From assembly GCA_947597925.1 (NCBI GenBank), contig CANQFA010000002.1:154869-218868 (forward strand): a stretch of 64,000 nucleotides of DNA, in the 5' to 3' direction. The translations under genes were made by a program, and so were the position numbers. Of this stretch, positions 8,473 through 16,945 are shown piece by piece. How positions within the stretch are numbered: position 1 is the stretch's first letter; every line of letters begins with the position of its first letter. The notes under the pieces were generated by a model, which ran no database searches, was not told where the DNA came from, and was given only the letters and a program-made list of their open reading frames with translations. This DNA is from an uncultured Clostridia bacterium. Its GTDB lineage: Bacteria > Bacillota > Clostridia > Christensenellales > Borkfalkiaceae.

Positions 8473-9006
8473 TCAGAAATTGGGAGGAGTGGAGATCCAG
8501 AGGACGCACGCGCGCCCCTTGCCGACGTTGACGAGATAGTGCTCGCGGTCCGCCTTATAGGAAAAGCTCTCGCCCTTCTTTGCGGGGAAGCGCTTGTCCG
8601 CGAGGACCACCTCGACTGTCCCCTCGAGCACATAGCCGAACTCCTCGCCCTCGTGGGGGATGTCGGGCTGGGTGGAGGCGCCGCTCTCCAGTGTCACGAG
8701 CACGGGCTCCATCATGTTTTTCTGCGCGTTGGGGATGAGCCAGGAAAAGGTCATGTCCTCCGACTGCTTGTCGATGTACTCCTCCTCCGTGAAGACGACC
8801 TTTTCCTCGGTCTCCTCGCGGAAGAAGTCGGAGAGGTTGCTCCCGAGCGCATTCAGGAGGTCTACGAGCGTCGCTATAGAGGGGCTCGTGAGGTCGTTTT
8901 CGAGCTGGGAGATGTATCCCTTCGTCAGTTCGCAGCGGTCGGCGAGCTCCTCCTGTGTCAGATTTTTGCGCTGCCGCATCTCGCGTAGCTTTGCACCGAG
9001 TTCCAT
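8473..9006 (-). CDS. XRE-family regulator with C-terminal cupin domain (PuuR-like)
   Basis: 177 residues. Residues about 5-60 form a helix-turn-helix ([20 protein letters not shown], then [20 protein letters not shown]). Residues about 105-175 are a cupin ([18 protein letters not shown] and [16 protein letters not shown]), the layout of PuuR and related sensors of small ligands. It stands directly upstream of potABCD, so it probably controls polyamine uptake. A consensus promoter with a TAAAC/GTTTA inverted repeat at the predicted transcription start suggests it represses itself and the operon. The ligand is inferred from the neighbours. Confidence 0.9.
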   Translation of the reverse strand: MELGAKLREMRQRKNLTQEELADRCELTKGYISQLENDLTSPSIATLVDLLNALGSNLSDFFREETEEKVVFTEEEYIDKQSEDMTFSWLIPNAQKNMMEPVLVTLESGASTQPDIPHEGEEFGYVLEGTVEVVLADKRFPAKKGESFSYKADREHYLVNVGKGRACVLWISTPPNF

Positions 9007-9060
9007 AATTCCCTCATCGTCCGCGCCGCCCGGGAGGGGAGGCCGCGGGATTTCTCTAAC

Positions 9061-9088
9061 TAAACCGAAAGTTTAATAAAAATAAACC
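9061..9088. promoter_or_regulatory. Candidate operator of the xre-pot operon
   Basis: Inverted repeat TAAAC (9061-9065), 5-bp spacer, GTTTA (9071-9075), and a further direct TAAACC at 9083-9088 matching 9061-9066. It covers the region just downstream of the predicted start of transcription (about 9092, minus strand), the usual place for an autorepressor site. No binding data. Confidence 0.5.
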
Positions 9089-9098
9089 AACGTGTAGC

Positions 9099-9127
9099 AG
9101 TATAGTATATTTCCCCTCGAATGTCAA
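9099..9127 (-). promoter_or_regulatory. Sigma-A promoter for the xre-potABCD operon
   Basis: On the minus strand TTGACA (9127-9122), 17 bp, TATACT (9104-9099); predicted transcription start near 9092. Confidence 0.8.
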
Positions 9128-9220
9128 CGAAATTTTCCCCCTTTTTCGAACTTTTTCGCGGGTTTTTTCAAAATTTCGGAATTGTGAGCGCTTTCCTATA
9201 ATATAATTTGTAATGCGCGG

Positions 9221-9242
9221 GTGCGCGCGCATGCGTGCGCAT
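9221..9242. repeat. Alternating purine-pyrimidine tract and near-palindrome
   Basis: Twenty-two bases of strict purine/pyrimidine alternation, mostly GC steps, centred on GCATGC, with arms TGCGCGC and GTGCGCA. Such tracts can adopt Z-DNA or a cruciform. It lies between two tandem terminators of rpsT and the xre promoter; no gene is visible in 9130-9264. Confidence 0.7.
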
Positions 9243-9264
9243 CACTCATATATAAAAAGGGCAG

Positions 9265-9293
9265 AAAAAAGAGGGGAGCGCGGCGCCCCCCTC
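9265..9293 (-). terminator. Second terminator downstream of rpsT
   Basis: Read on the minus strand: GAGGGG (9293-9288) pairs with CCCCTC (9276-9271), followed by six T (9270-9265). It is in tandem with the terminator at 9314-9342 and insulates the xre-pot promoter from rpsT read-through. Confidence 0.7.
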
Positions 9294-9313
9294 GAGGAAA
9301 AGTTCATCAAACG

Positions 9314-9342
9314 GAAAAAGCGCCCGCGAAAGTGCGAGCGCT
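9314..9342 (-). terminator. Terminator of rpsT
   Basis: Minus strand: AGCGCTCGC pairs with GCGGGCGCT (one T-G) around a 6-nt loop, followed by a T run, 18 bases after the rpsT stop. Confidence 0.8.
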
Positions 9343-9359
9343 CGAAAAAAGCGGTCTCT

Positions 9360-9626
9360 TTATGCGGCGAGGCTTGCGAGCTTCTTCGCCAGCTTTGCCT
9401 TCTTATTGGAGGCGTTGTTCTTGTGCAGGATCCCCTTCGTGACGGCGGAGTCGATGGCGGAGACGGTCTCGGGATAGAGCTTTTCCGCCTGCGCCTTATC
9501 TCCTGCGGAGACGGCGGCGAGGAACTTCTTGATCTGCGTCTTGAGGGCGGACTTGATCGCCTTGTTTTCGGCGGTCTTCTTTTCGGTGACAAGAACACGC
9601 TTTTTTGCGGACTTGATGTTGGGCAC
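9360..9626 (-). CDS. rpsT: 30S ribosomal protein S20
   Basis: 88 residues, normal length. [20 protein letters not shown] is the conserved S20 N terminus and the body is the expected Lys/Ala-rich helical hairpin that binds 16S rRNA. The start is GTG at 9626, just before PNIKSAKK, with AAAGGAG about 10 bases upstream; the longer open frame lacks homology. It is monocistronic with its own promoter (9667-9695) and two terminators, and is divergent from murI. Confidence 0.96.
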   Translation of the reverse strand: MPNIKSAKKRVLVTEKKTAENKAIKSALKTQIKKFLAAVSAGDKAQAEKLYPETVSAIDSAVTKGILHKNNASNKKAKLAKKLASLAA

Positions 9627-9666
9627 GATAGTTACTCCTTTATACGTTCTTCGAATGACCTTGACT

Positions 9667-9695
9667 ATTTTAACATAAAATAAAGTCCTTGTAAA
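9667..9695 (-). promoter_or_regulatory. Promoter of rpsT
   Basis: Minus strand TTTACA (9695-9690), 17 bp, TAAAAT (9672-9667), leaving a leader of about 35 nt before the GTG start. Confidence 0.7.
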
Positions 9696-9754
9696 CTGTT
9701 TTTCGGCGCCGAACGCAAAAAAACGCAAAAAATTTCCTTTGGGAGGCGGAAAAG

Positions 9755-10522
9755 ATGGAAAATGAGGTGCGGATAGGGCTCTTTGACAGCGGGATAGGCG
9801 GCTTCTCGGTGCTGCGGGCGTGCATGCGCCTGCTGCCCGATGCAGTCTATGAGTACTACGGAGACCTCGCGCATGCGCCCTTCGGCGAGAGGAGCAGGGA
9901 GGAGATCGTGTCGTACACGGAAAATGCCCTCGAGGTCTTCGAAGAGAGGGGAGTTTCGGCGGTCATCCTCGCCTGCAATACCGCCACCGCCGCCGCCCTC
10001 GGGGAGATGCGCGCCCGCTTCTCCTTTCCCGTCCTCGGCGTCGAACCTGCCGTGGCCCCCGCCGCGAGGAGGCATCGGCGCGTGCTCGTCCTCGCGACGC
10101 CCCTGACCGCCTCGAGCGCCCGCCTTGCCCGTCTCCTCGCGCGCTTCCCGGAGAATGAATTTTCCGTGCTCGGGCTCAGGGACCTCGCCGCCCGTGTGGA
10201 GGACTACTTCGCGGAGAAGGCGCCCCTCGACCTCGGCTGCCTTGCCGCGGCGCCGCCTTGCGACTGCGCCGTGCTCGGGTGCACGCACTATGCATTGGTG
10301 GCGGAGGAGATCGCGGCGTACCTTCGGGTCCCCGTCTACGATGGGGCGGAGGGGACGGCGCGGAATTTGCTTCGGACGCTGAAAATTGGGACGGCTGCCC
10401 ACTCCGTGACCACGCCGATTTTTCCACCCAAGTTCCCAATTTTCCTCGGCAGTGGTCGGGAAATTCTCCTTTCTCGCTATGAAACGAACATTTGTTTTCA
10501 ATATCTTAAAAAATTTTTCTGA
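9755..10522 (+). CDS. murI: Glutamate racemase
   Basis: 255 residues. It interconverts L- and D-glutamate to supply D-Glu for peptidoglycan. [14 protein letters not shown] and [14 protein letters not shown] are the substrate-pocket motifs, and the catalytic cysteine pair is present (ACNTATA Cys74, GCTHY Cys176). The start has a GGGAGG Shine-Dalgarno. The last 25 or so residues (after LRTLKIG) do not look like the family and are coded by lower-GC sequence running into the dcw promoter region. It stands immediately upstream of the dcw cluster, which fits its role in wall precursor synthesis. Confidence 0.95.
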   Translation: MENEVRIGLFDSGIGGFSVLRACMRLLPDAVYEYYGDLAHAPFGERSREEIVSYTENALEVFEERGVSAVILACNTATAAALGEMRARFSFPVLGVEPAVAPAARRHRRVLVLATPLTASSARLARLLARFPENEFSVLGLRDLAARVEDYFAEKAPLDLGCLAAAPPCDCAVLGCTHYALVAEEIAAYLRVPVYDGAEGTARNLLRTLKIGTAAHSVTTPIFPPKFPIFLGSGREILLSRYETNICFQYLKKFF

Positions 10523-10550
10523 CAAATTTTTAAAAAGTGGCCAAACGTGG

Positions 10551-10579
10551 TTGACGGGAAGAAAAATCTGTGCTATAAT
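10551..10579 (+). promoter_or_regulatory. Main dcw promoter (upstream of mraZ)
   Basis: TTGACG, 17 bp, TATAAT with an extended -10 TG; start of transcription near 10586, about 34 nt before mraZ. MraZ is known to bind its own upstream region in other bacteria; no clear repeated MraZ boxes were recognised here. Confidence 0.88.
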
Positions 10580-10619
10580 TTGATTACGATGCCAAAGTAA
10601 CCGAATTTTCGGAGCGGAA

Positions 10620-11066
10620 ATGTTTAACGGACGAGTCGATCATCAACTGGATGAGAAAAAGAGAATGCGGATCCCGACGATCTATCGCAACGGCTTCCCC
10701 GAAGGGGAAAAGCTGTATTTCGTCGAGTACGCGCCCGACTGCATTTCCATCATGCCCCAATCGGTCAAGGATCGCCGCCTCGGCGCCTTTATGGACGTCG
10801 ACCCCAGCGAGCCCGAAGTCATGGACGCCATGCGCGTCATCTATGCAGGCGTCGTGCCCGTCGAGACGGATACGCAGGGGAGAGTCACCATTCCCCGCTC
10901 CATCCGCGAGCGCATGCACCTCGAGAAGGACATCGTGACCATCGGCATTGCAGACTATATCGAGGTCTGGGACAGGGAGACTTACGAGAAGAAGCAGGCG
11001 GGATTCACGCTTGCCGAGGCAAACAAGATCTTCTACGCGAGAATGCGGGCGCAGAGAAATGGGTGA
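10620..11066 (+). CDS. mraZ: Transcriptional regulator MraZ
   Basis: 148 residues with two SpoVT/AbrB-like beta domains, each with its conserved core: VDHQLDEKKRMRIP (about 5-18) and ETDTQGRVTIPRSIRE (about 80-95). MraZ forms a ring and regulates the dcw cluster it heads. It is the first gene after the strong promoter at 10551, and its stop overlaps the rsmH start by eight bases. Length is typical. Confidence 0.95.
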   Translation: MFNGRVDHQLDEKKRMRIPTIYRNGFPEGEKLYFVEYAPDCISIMPQSVKDRRLGAFMDVDPSEPEVMDAMRVIYAGVVPVETDTQGRVTIPRSIRERMHLEKDIVTIGIADYIEVWDRETYEKKQAGFTLAEANKIFYARMRAQRNG

Positions 11067-11988
11067 GTACCATCTTCCCGTGCTCTACCGCGAGGTGCTC
11101 GAAGGCCTCATGGTCAAAGGCGGGGGAGTCTATCTCGACTGCACGGTGGGCGGAGGAGGTCACTCCTTCGGCATCCTCTCCGCGGGGGAGGACGTGCGGC
11201 TCATCGGCATCGACCGTGACGGCGACGCACTCGCCGAGGCAGAGAAGAGACTTGCGCCCTTTGCGGGAAGATTTTCCCTCCATCGGGCGAATTACAAGGA
11301 CTACGAGAGGATATTGGAGGAGGAAGAGGTTCCCGCTTTAGACGGCGTCCTCATCGACCTCGGGATCTCCTCCCATCAGATAGACGACGAAAGCAGGGGG
11401 TTTGCCTACCGCAGCGAAGATGCTCCGCTCGACATGCGGATGGACACGCGGCAGGCGCTCACCGCCGAGGAGGTCGTAAACGGGTATTCCGAAGAGGCGC
11501 TTCGCCGCATCTTCCGCGAATACGGCGAAGAGCGGTTTGCCTCTTCCATCGCAAGGCGCATCGCGCTCGAGAGGAAGAAGTCACCCGTTCGCACCACGGG
11601 AGCGCTCAGGCGGCTCGTGGAAGAGGGCATCCCTCCCAAATTCCGCTCTGCGGCATGCGCCAGAAAGGTCTTTCAGGCGGTGCGCATCGAGGTAAACGGA
11701 GAGCTGGAGGGGCTCAGGACGTGCATCGAGGGGCTCATCGGCCGCTTGAAGCCCGCGGGGCGCATCTGCATCCTCACCTTCCACTCCCTCGAGGACAGGA
11801 TCGTGAAGGAAGTCTTCCGCGACAAGTCCACCGCATGTACCTGTCCGCCCAACTTTCCCGTCTGCGTATGCGGCAGGAAACAAGAGATCGAGATCATCAC
11901 CGCGAAGCCCCTCACCGCAAGTGAGGAGGAGATCGCGAAAAACTCGCGCAGCAAGTGCGCGAAACTTCGGATCGCACGCAGGCTTTAG
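11059..11988 (+). CDS. rsmH: 16S rRNA (cytosine-1402-N4)-methyltransferase
   Basis: 309 residues. MGEYHLPVLYREVLEGL is the canonical start, and the overlap with the mraZ stop supports ATG at 11059; an upstream in-frame extension has no homology. The SAM site appears as YLDCTVGGGGHSFGIL, GIDRDGDALA and LIDLGISSHQID, followed by the C-terminal TFHSLEDRIVK motif. RsmH modifies C1402 in the decoding centre and is the usual second gene of dcw. Confidence 0.96.
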   Translation: MGEYHLPVLYREVLEGLMVKGGGVYLDCTVGGGGHSFGILSAGEDVRLIGIDRDGDALAEAEKRLAPFAGRFSLHRANYKDYERILEEEEVPALDGVLIDLGISSHQIDDESRGFAYRSEDAPLDMRMDTRQALTAEEVVNGYSEEALRRIFREYGEERFASSIARRIALERKKSPVRTTGALRRLVEEGIPPKFRSAACARKVFQAVRIEVNGELEGLRTCIEGLIGRLKPAGRICILTFHSLEDRIVKEVFRDKSTACTCPPNFPVCVCGRKQEIEIITAKPLTASEEEIAKNSRSKCAKLRIARRL

Positions 11989-12031
11989 GCATGCGGGAGG
12001 GTCCGTCGGCATAAGATAAGGAGAGAAAACC

Positions 12032-12811
12032 ATGGCGGAGCAGACCGTAGACACCAACGTACCGGTTGACACGATAGAAAAAGACCCCGTGCGCGAGCAG
12101 GAACGCCTCGAGCATGAAAATCAGATCTCGGACAACTACAGACGGCTTCTCGAAGGGACCCTTGCGCCCGAACGGCCTCAGGAACCCGTCCGCCGTGAGA
12201 GCGCGCCTTCCCGCCTCGGCGAGGAGACCTTTGCGCCCGCAGCGGACTTTACCGAGGTCCGTGCTCCCCATATCGGCGCGAGCAACGAGGAGCGCATCGG
12301 CGCCTACCGCACGCCCCCCGCACCCGCAAAGAAGGGCCTCTTCGAAGGGGAGCGCTATGTGCGCGGCGGCTATGTGGGCGGTCCCGCCGCACGGGAAGCG
12401 GCGCTTCCCCGCGAGGAAGTCTTCACGGCGCCCGCCGTCGAAGAATATGTGTCCGATGAAGTCTATGCCGCGCCCGTCCAAGAGGGTTCGGCGGAGGCAC
12501 TTCCCTCCTCTCAGACCATGCTCCACAAGCGGGAAGAAGAGCAGGGACAGGGCGTCTCCTTCTTCTCCGCGCTCTCCGTCAGGATGAAGGCTGCCCTCAT
12601 CGGCATCGCCGTCGCCATCGTCGCCGCCGTCATGATCATCTGCATCAATACGGGCATCCTCGGTTCCGTCCATGCCGAGGTCTCCGAAAAGCGCCTCCGT
12701 CTCGACCGCCTCACGCGGAGCTACAGGCAACTTCAGGAGCGCATCGAAGATGCGACCGACCCCGACCACATCGACGAATGGGCGCAGGAGAACGGGATGG
12801 TGCGCGGATAA
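12032..12811 (+). CDS. ftsL: FtsL-like division protein with long cytoplasmic N terminus
   Basis: 259 residues, more than twice a normal FtsL. Residues 1-180 are hydrophilic, rich in Glu, Pro and Ala and of low complexity. A single membrane helix follows (about 188-208, AALIGIAVAIVAAVMIICI), then a short heptad-rich segment (LRLDRLTRSYRQLQERIED) and the motif DPDHIDEWAQENGMV resembling the DivIC/FtsL C-terminal box. Position between rsmH and the ftsI transpeptidase is the classical place of ftsL, which links FtsI/FtsW to the divisome. The call rests on position and topology more than sequence identity. Confidence 0.8.
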   Translation: MAEQTVDTNVPVDTIEKDPVREQERLEHENQISDNYRRLLEGTLAPERPQEPVRRESAPSRLGEETFAPAADFTEVRAPHIGASNEERIGAYRTPPAPAKKGLFEGERYVRGGYVGGPAAREAALPREEVFTAPAVEEYVSDEVYAAPVQEGSAEALPSSQTMLHKREEEQGQGVSFFSALSVRMKAALIGIAVAIVAAVMIICINTGILGSVHAEVSEKRLRLDRLTRSYRQLQERIEDATDPDHIDEWAQENGMVRG

Positions 12812-14577
12812 CGCCCCCGCTCCCTCGGGAGGAAACAAAGATCAAGACGACTTCACTCAGCGTCTTACAAAAGAGGTTATTTGCCGTGATTTTGGCGATA
12901 ACCTTTCTTTTTTGCATTTTTTTGGGCAGATTCCTCTATATCCAGCTCATCTGGGAGGAGGAACTGCACTATCGCGCGCTCGACCAATGGACGCGGGAGA
13001 TCCCCGTCAATGCGGGCCGCGGAGCCATCCTCGATGCGAGCGGAGAGCTCCTCGCGGGCAACCGCGCGGCCTATGCCGTCTATGCCCGTGCCAGCGCCGT
13101 GGAGGACGCCGAGGGGGCCGCAGACCTCCTCGCGGGATTTCTCGGCGACAGGGAAACGCTCCTTCGAAAGCTCACCGACCGCTCGAAGTCGGAGATCGTC
13201 CTCTGTCGCCGCACGGCAAAGGAGGTGGTGGAGGCGCTCGCGGAGCACGAGGTGAAGGGGGTCTATTATGCCCGCAACGACGAGCGGGTCTATCCCTACG
13301 GCGCCCTCGCAAGCCAGGTCATCGGCTTCACCGCCTATGACGGGACGGGGACGACGGGGCTCGAGGGCTATTACGACAATCTCCTCGCGGGGAAGAAGGG
13401 GGAGATCCTCTTCGAGACCGACCTCGTGGGCGTCGACCTGAAGGGCGCCGCGGCGGCATATCTCCCTGCGACGGACGGGCTCAACCTCCGCCTCACGCTC
13501 GACGTCAGGATCCAGTCCCTCGCGGAGAGGGTGATGGGAAGGGTGCTCGGGGAGACCTCCGCAAAGGCCGTCCGCGCCATCGTGCTCGACCCGCGCGACG
13601 CCTCTGTGCTCGCCATGGTCAATCTTCCCTCCTATGACCTCAACGAGATCCCGCGCAGCGACCTCACCCTCCTCAATTCCCTCTCGCGCAATCGCGCCGT
13701 CTCCGACGTCTATGAGCCCGGTTCGACCTTCAAGATCATCACCGCGGCCGCGGACATCGAGGAATACCTGCGGGGGAACAAGAGGGCGCTCGACCCCATG
13801 CGCCACGTCTTTCCGAGTGCGCGCACCCGCACCGTGGACGGGACGACCATCCGCTGCTGGAGCGACCATAAAAACGGCAAACACGCCAACGAGACGCTCG
13901 CCGAGGCGCTCAACAACAGCTGCAATCCCTGCTTCGTGGACATCGCCCTCGCCCTCGGGAAGGAGACCTTTTACGACTATCTCGCCGCCTTCCGCTTCGG
14001 GAGGGGGACGGGCGTGGACTTTTCGGGGGAGTCCATCGGCATGCTTCTGCCCGAGAGCAGCCTCCGCGACTGTGACTTTGCCCGCATCGGCTTCGGACAG
14101 TCCATCGCCGTGACGCCGCTCCAGCTCGCCTGCGCGGCCGCCTCCGCCGTCAACGGGGGAAAGTATTATGCGCCCCGCCTCGCCGCGGGCGTCTTCTCGG
14201 ACGACGGCGTCAAGGAAGAATTTGCTCCTGTCCTCCTCGGGCGGACGGTCAGCGAAGAGGCATCCCGCATCCTCGCCTCCATGCTCGAGGGGGTGGTCCG
14301 CGACGGAAGCGGGAAAAAGGCGTACATCGAGGGCTACCGCGTCGCAGGCAAGACGGGTACCGCCCAGAAATATGAGGACGGCGTCATCGCGCAGGGGAAA
14401 TATGTCTCCTCCTTTGTGGGCTTCTTTCCCGCCGATGCGCCCCGCTATCTCGCCCTCATCATCGTGGATGAGCCGCAGGGGAGCTACTACGGCTCCACCG
14501 TCGCCGCCCCCTGTGCCAAGGAGATTTTCGAGGGGATCATCGACATCATGAAGATCCCGAAGGAGGATACGAAATGA
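12778..14577 (+). CDS. ftsI: Septal peptidoglycan transpeptidase (penicillin-binding protein, FtsI/SpoVD class)
   Basis: 599 residues from the ATG at 12778. An N-terminal membrane anchor (RLFAVILAITFLFCIFLG) is followed by the dimerisation domain and the transpeptidase with STFK (Ser316), SCN and KTGTA (about 525). There is no PASTA domain. The ATG at 12778 lies inside ftsL without a Shine-Dalgarno. A good GGGAGGA at 12827-12833 is 7 nt from an in-frame ATC at 12841, which would give a conventional short N terminus, so the true start may be the ATC. The gene overlaps murE by ATGA and cross-links septal wall together with FtsW. Confidence 0.95.
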   Translation: MGAGERDGARITPPLPREETKIKTTSLSVLQKRLFAVILAITFLFCIFLGRFLYIQLIWEEELHYRALDQWTREIPVNAGRGAILDASGELLAGNRAAYAVYARASAVEDAEGAADLLAGFLGDRETLLRKLTDRSKSEIVLCRRTAKEVVEALAEHEVKGVYYARNDERVYPYGALASQVIGFTAYDGTGTTGLEGYYDNLLAGKKGEILFETDLVGVDLKGAAAAYLPATDGLNLRLTLDVRIQSLAERVMGRVLGETSAKAVRAIVLDPRDASVLAMVNLPSYDLNEIPRSDLTLLNSLSRNRAVSDVYEPGSTFKIITAAADIEEYLRGNKRALDPMRHVFPSARTRTVDGTTIRCWSDHKNGKHANETLAEALNNSCNPCFVDIALALGKETFYDYLAAFRFGRGTGVDFSGESIGMLLPESSLRDCDFARIGFGQSIAVTPLQLACAAASAVNGGKYYAPRLAAGVFSDDGVKEEFAPVLLGRTVSEEASRILASMLEGVVRDGSGKKAYIEGYRVAGKTGTAQKYEDGVIAQGKYVSSFVGFFPADAPRYLALIIVDEPQGSYYGSTVAAPCAKEIFEGIIDIMKIPKEDTK

Positions 14578-15995
14578 AGTTGTCCGAACTTGCCAAGGAG
14601 ATCGAGGGGGCCCGCATCACGGGCGGAGATGCGGAGATCCTGTCCCTCGCGCAGGACAGCCGTGTGGCGGGAAGGGGAGATCTCTTCTTCGCCTACCGCG
14701 AGGAGCCCGAAGTGCGCGACTATGCCGCCGAGGCGGAAAAGCGGGGCGCCGCCGCCATCCTTTCCGAGCGGGAGACGGGCGCCTCCCTTCCCCATCTCCT
14801 CGTGCCCGATGCCCGGGTGGGGATGTCGCGCGGGGCGGCATGGTTCTACGGACATCCCGAGCGCAAGCTGAAGACGGTGGGGGTCACGGGGACCAACGGC
14901 AAGACGACGGTCACCCGCATGATCCGAAGCATCCTCCTCGCAGACGGGAAGCGGGCGGGCGTCATAGGGACCCTCGGCGCGGAATACGGAGAGACGGTCG
15001 TCTCGCCCGCACTCACCACGCCCGACCCCATCTCCCTCTTTTCCCTCCTCTCCGAGATGGTGAGAGGGGGGATGGAATATGCCGTGCTGGAGGTCTCCGC
15101 CCATGCCCTCGCCCTCGGGAAGGTGGAGCCCATTTTCTTCGACGTCGCATGTTTTACCAACCTCACGCAGGATCACCTCGACTTCTTCGGGGACATGGGA
15201 AAGTACGGGCAGGCGAAGGCGCGCCTCTTCACGGGCGGACATTGCCGCGAGGCCGTCTTGAATGCCGACGATCCCTTCTCACGCACACTGGGCGAGGGGG
15301 CGACCTACGGCCTCGACTGTCCCGCCGACAACTTCGCCGTCATCGAGGAGGAAAAGCTCTCGGGAACGCGCGCCCTCCTCAACCTCGAAGATGAACTCGT
15401 AGAGGTCACGATCCCTCTGGTGGGGCGGCACAATGTCTCCAATGCCCTCGCGGCAGCCGTCTCGGCGAGGAGACTGGGTGTCCGTCTCGGCGCCGTCGCG
15501 GGCGGCATCCGCAAGACGCGCGTGGAGGGGAGACTGGAGCGCGTGGGGGAGAAGGAGGGCGCCGTCATCTTTGTCGACTTCGCGCACACGCCCGACGGCA
15601 TCCGCGCCTCCCTCGAGGCCCTCCGTCCCTTCGTGAAGGGAAGGCTCATCCTCCTCTTCGGATGCGGCGGCAACCGCGACAGGGCGAAGCGTCCGCTGAT
15701 GGGGGAGGTCGCCGCAAAGTATGCCGACTTCTCCGTGCTCACCTCCGACAATCCCCGCTACGAGGAGCCCTCCGCCATCCTCGCCGCCGTGGAGGAGGGC
15801 TACAGAAGGCATTCGCGCAGCTATGTCGTCATCGAGGAGCGCGAGGCCGCGACCGAGTACGCCATCGGCAAGCTCGGGCAGGGAGATGTCCTCCTCATCG
15901 CGGGAAAGGGGGGCGAGACCGAACAGGAGATCATGGGTATCAAGTATGCCTATAACGACAAAACTATCGTAAAACGTCTCTTGGAGAAATCATGA
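14574..15995 (+). CDS. murE: UDP-MurNAc-L-Ala-D-Glu ligase, probably meso-diaminopimelate adding
   Basis: 473 residues of the Mur ligase family. The ATP loop is VTGTNGKTTVTRM, the middle-domain motif is VSAHALALGKVE, and the C-terminal domain carries SDNPRYEEP (DNPR at about 392-395). DNPR is the known fingerprint of meso-DAP-adding enzymes, whereas lysine-adding enzymes differ there, so the wall is predicted to be of DAP type. ATGA overlaps on both sides couple it to ftsI and mraY. murF, its usual follower, is missing. Confidence 0.95.
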   Translation: MKLSELAKEIEGARITGGDAEILSLAQDSRVAGRGDLFFAYREEPEVRDYAAEAEKRGAAAILSERETGASLPHLLVPDARVGMSRGAAWFYGHPERKLKTVGVTGTNGKTTVTRMIRSILLADGKRAGVIGTLGAEYGETVVSPALTTPDPISLFSLLSEMVRGGMEYAVLEVSAHALALGKVEPIFFDVACFTNLTQDHLDFFGDMGKYGQAKARLFTGGHCREAVLNADDPFSRTLGEGATYGLDCPADNFAVIEEEKLSGTRALLNLEDELVEVTIPLVGRHNVSNALAAAVSARRLGVRLGAVAGGIRKTRVEGRLERVGEKEGAVIFVDFAHTPDGIRASLEALRPFVKGRLILLFGCGGNRDRAKRPLMGEVAAKYADFSVLTSDNPRYEEPSAILAAVEEGYRRHSRSYVVIEEREAATEYAIGKLGQGDVLLIAGKGGETEQEIMGIKYAYNDKTIVKRLLEKS

Positions 15996-16930
15996 AGGAC
16001 CTCTTGGCGGCGCTCACCGCGCTCGCACTTTCCCTCCTTCTGACCGCCGCCCTCATCCCCCTCCTGAAGAGGGTGGGCGCGCGGCAGAATATCCTCTCCT
16101 ATGTCACCGCGCACAGGGACAAGCAGGGGACGCCCACGATGGGCGGCATCGCCTTCTTCCTCGCCGCATCCCTCGCCGCACTCCTCTTCGCGCGGAGGGA
16201 CAAGCCCTTCTTCGTCGCGCTCGCGATGGGCGCCGCCTACCTCTTCGTGGGCTTTCTCGACGACCTCCTCAAGAGCCTGAGGGGGAAGAATCTGGGACTT
16301 CGCGCCTATCAGAAGCTCCTCTTCCAGCTCGCCGTCGCCCTCCTCGCGGGGATCTATTGCTGCCGCGAGGGGCTCACCGTGCTCAGGATCCCCTACACGA
16401 CATTCTCGGCGGATATCGGGTGGTGGATGCTCCCGCTCTCTGTCCTCGTCTTTCTCGCGACGACAAATGCCGTCAACCTCACCGACGGGCTCGACGGGCT
16501 CGCAGGCTCCGTCGCCGCCGTCTCCCTGCTCTTTTTGGGACTTCTCATCCGCCTGCAGGGGGGAGAGGGGACGCTCGCCTTTGCCCTTGCGGGTGCCCTC
16601 GCGGGATTTCTCGTCTTCAATGTCAACCGCGCCTCCCTCTTTATGGGGGACACGGGCTCGCTCTCTCTCGGCGGCTTCCTCGCCGCGCTCGCCCTCCTCT
16701 CGGGAAATGCGCTCGTCCTCCCTCTCGTGGGAGTTCCCTTCGTCCTTTCGTGCATAACCGTCATCATGCAGGTAATATATTATAAGGCGAAGGGCAAGCG
16801 CATCTTCCTGATGGCGCCCATCCATCACCACTTCCAGATGAAGGGATACACCGAGGCGAAGATCGCCTACGGCTACGCCCTCCTCTCGGCGGCGGCGGGG
16901 GCCACGCTGCTTTTGCCCTTCCTCTCATGA
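15992..16930 (+). CDS. mraY: Phospho-MurNAc-pentapeptide transferase
   Basis: 312 residues, about ten membrane helices. It transfers phospho-MurNAc-pentapeptide to undecaprenyl phosphate to make lipid I. Diagnostic motifs are present: DKQGTPTMGG, FLDDLLK, NAVNLTDGLDGLAG, MGDTGSL and the histidine loop APIHHHFQMKG. It overlaps murE by four bases. Length is slightly below the 320-360 of most MraY, with all active-site loops intact. Confidence 0.96.
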   Translation: MKDLLAALTALALSLLLTAALIPLLKRVGARQNILSYVTAHRDKQGTPTMGGIAFFLAASLAALLFARRDKPFFVALAMGAAYLFVGFLDDLLKSLRGKNLGLRAYQKLLFQLAVALLAGIYCCREGLTVLRIPYTTFSADIGWWMLPLSVLVFLATTNAVNLTDGLDGLAGSVAAVSLLFLGLLIRLQGGEGTLAFALAGALAGFLVFNVNRASLFMGDTGSLSLGGFLAALALLSGNALVLPLVGVPFVLSCITVIMQVIYYKAKGKRIFLMAPIHHHFQMKGYTEAKIAYGYALLSAAAGATLLLPFLS

Positions 16931-16945
16931 TTTCGGAGGTCGGAA

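Noticed and set aside
8403..8633. 77-codon N-terminal extension of PotA
   Set aside because: It is the opposite-frame read of the xre gene; [15 protein letters not shown] with AAGGAG upstream is the normal start.
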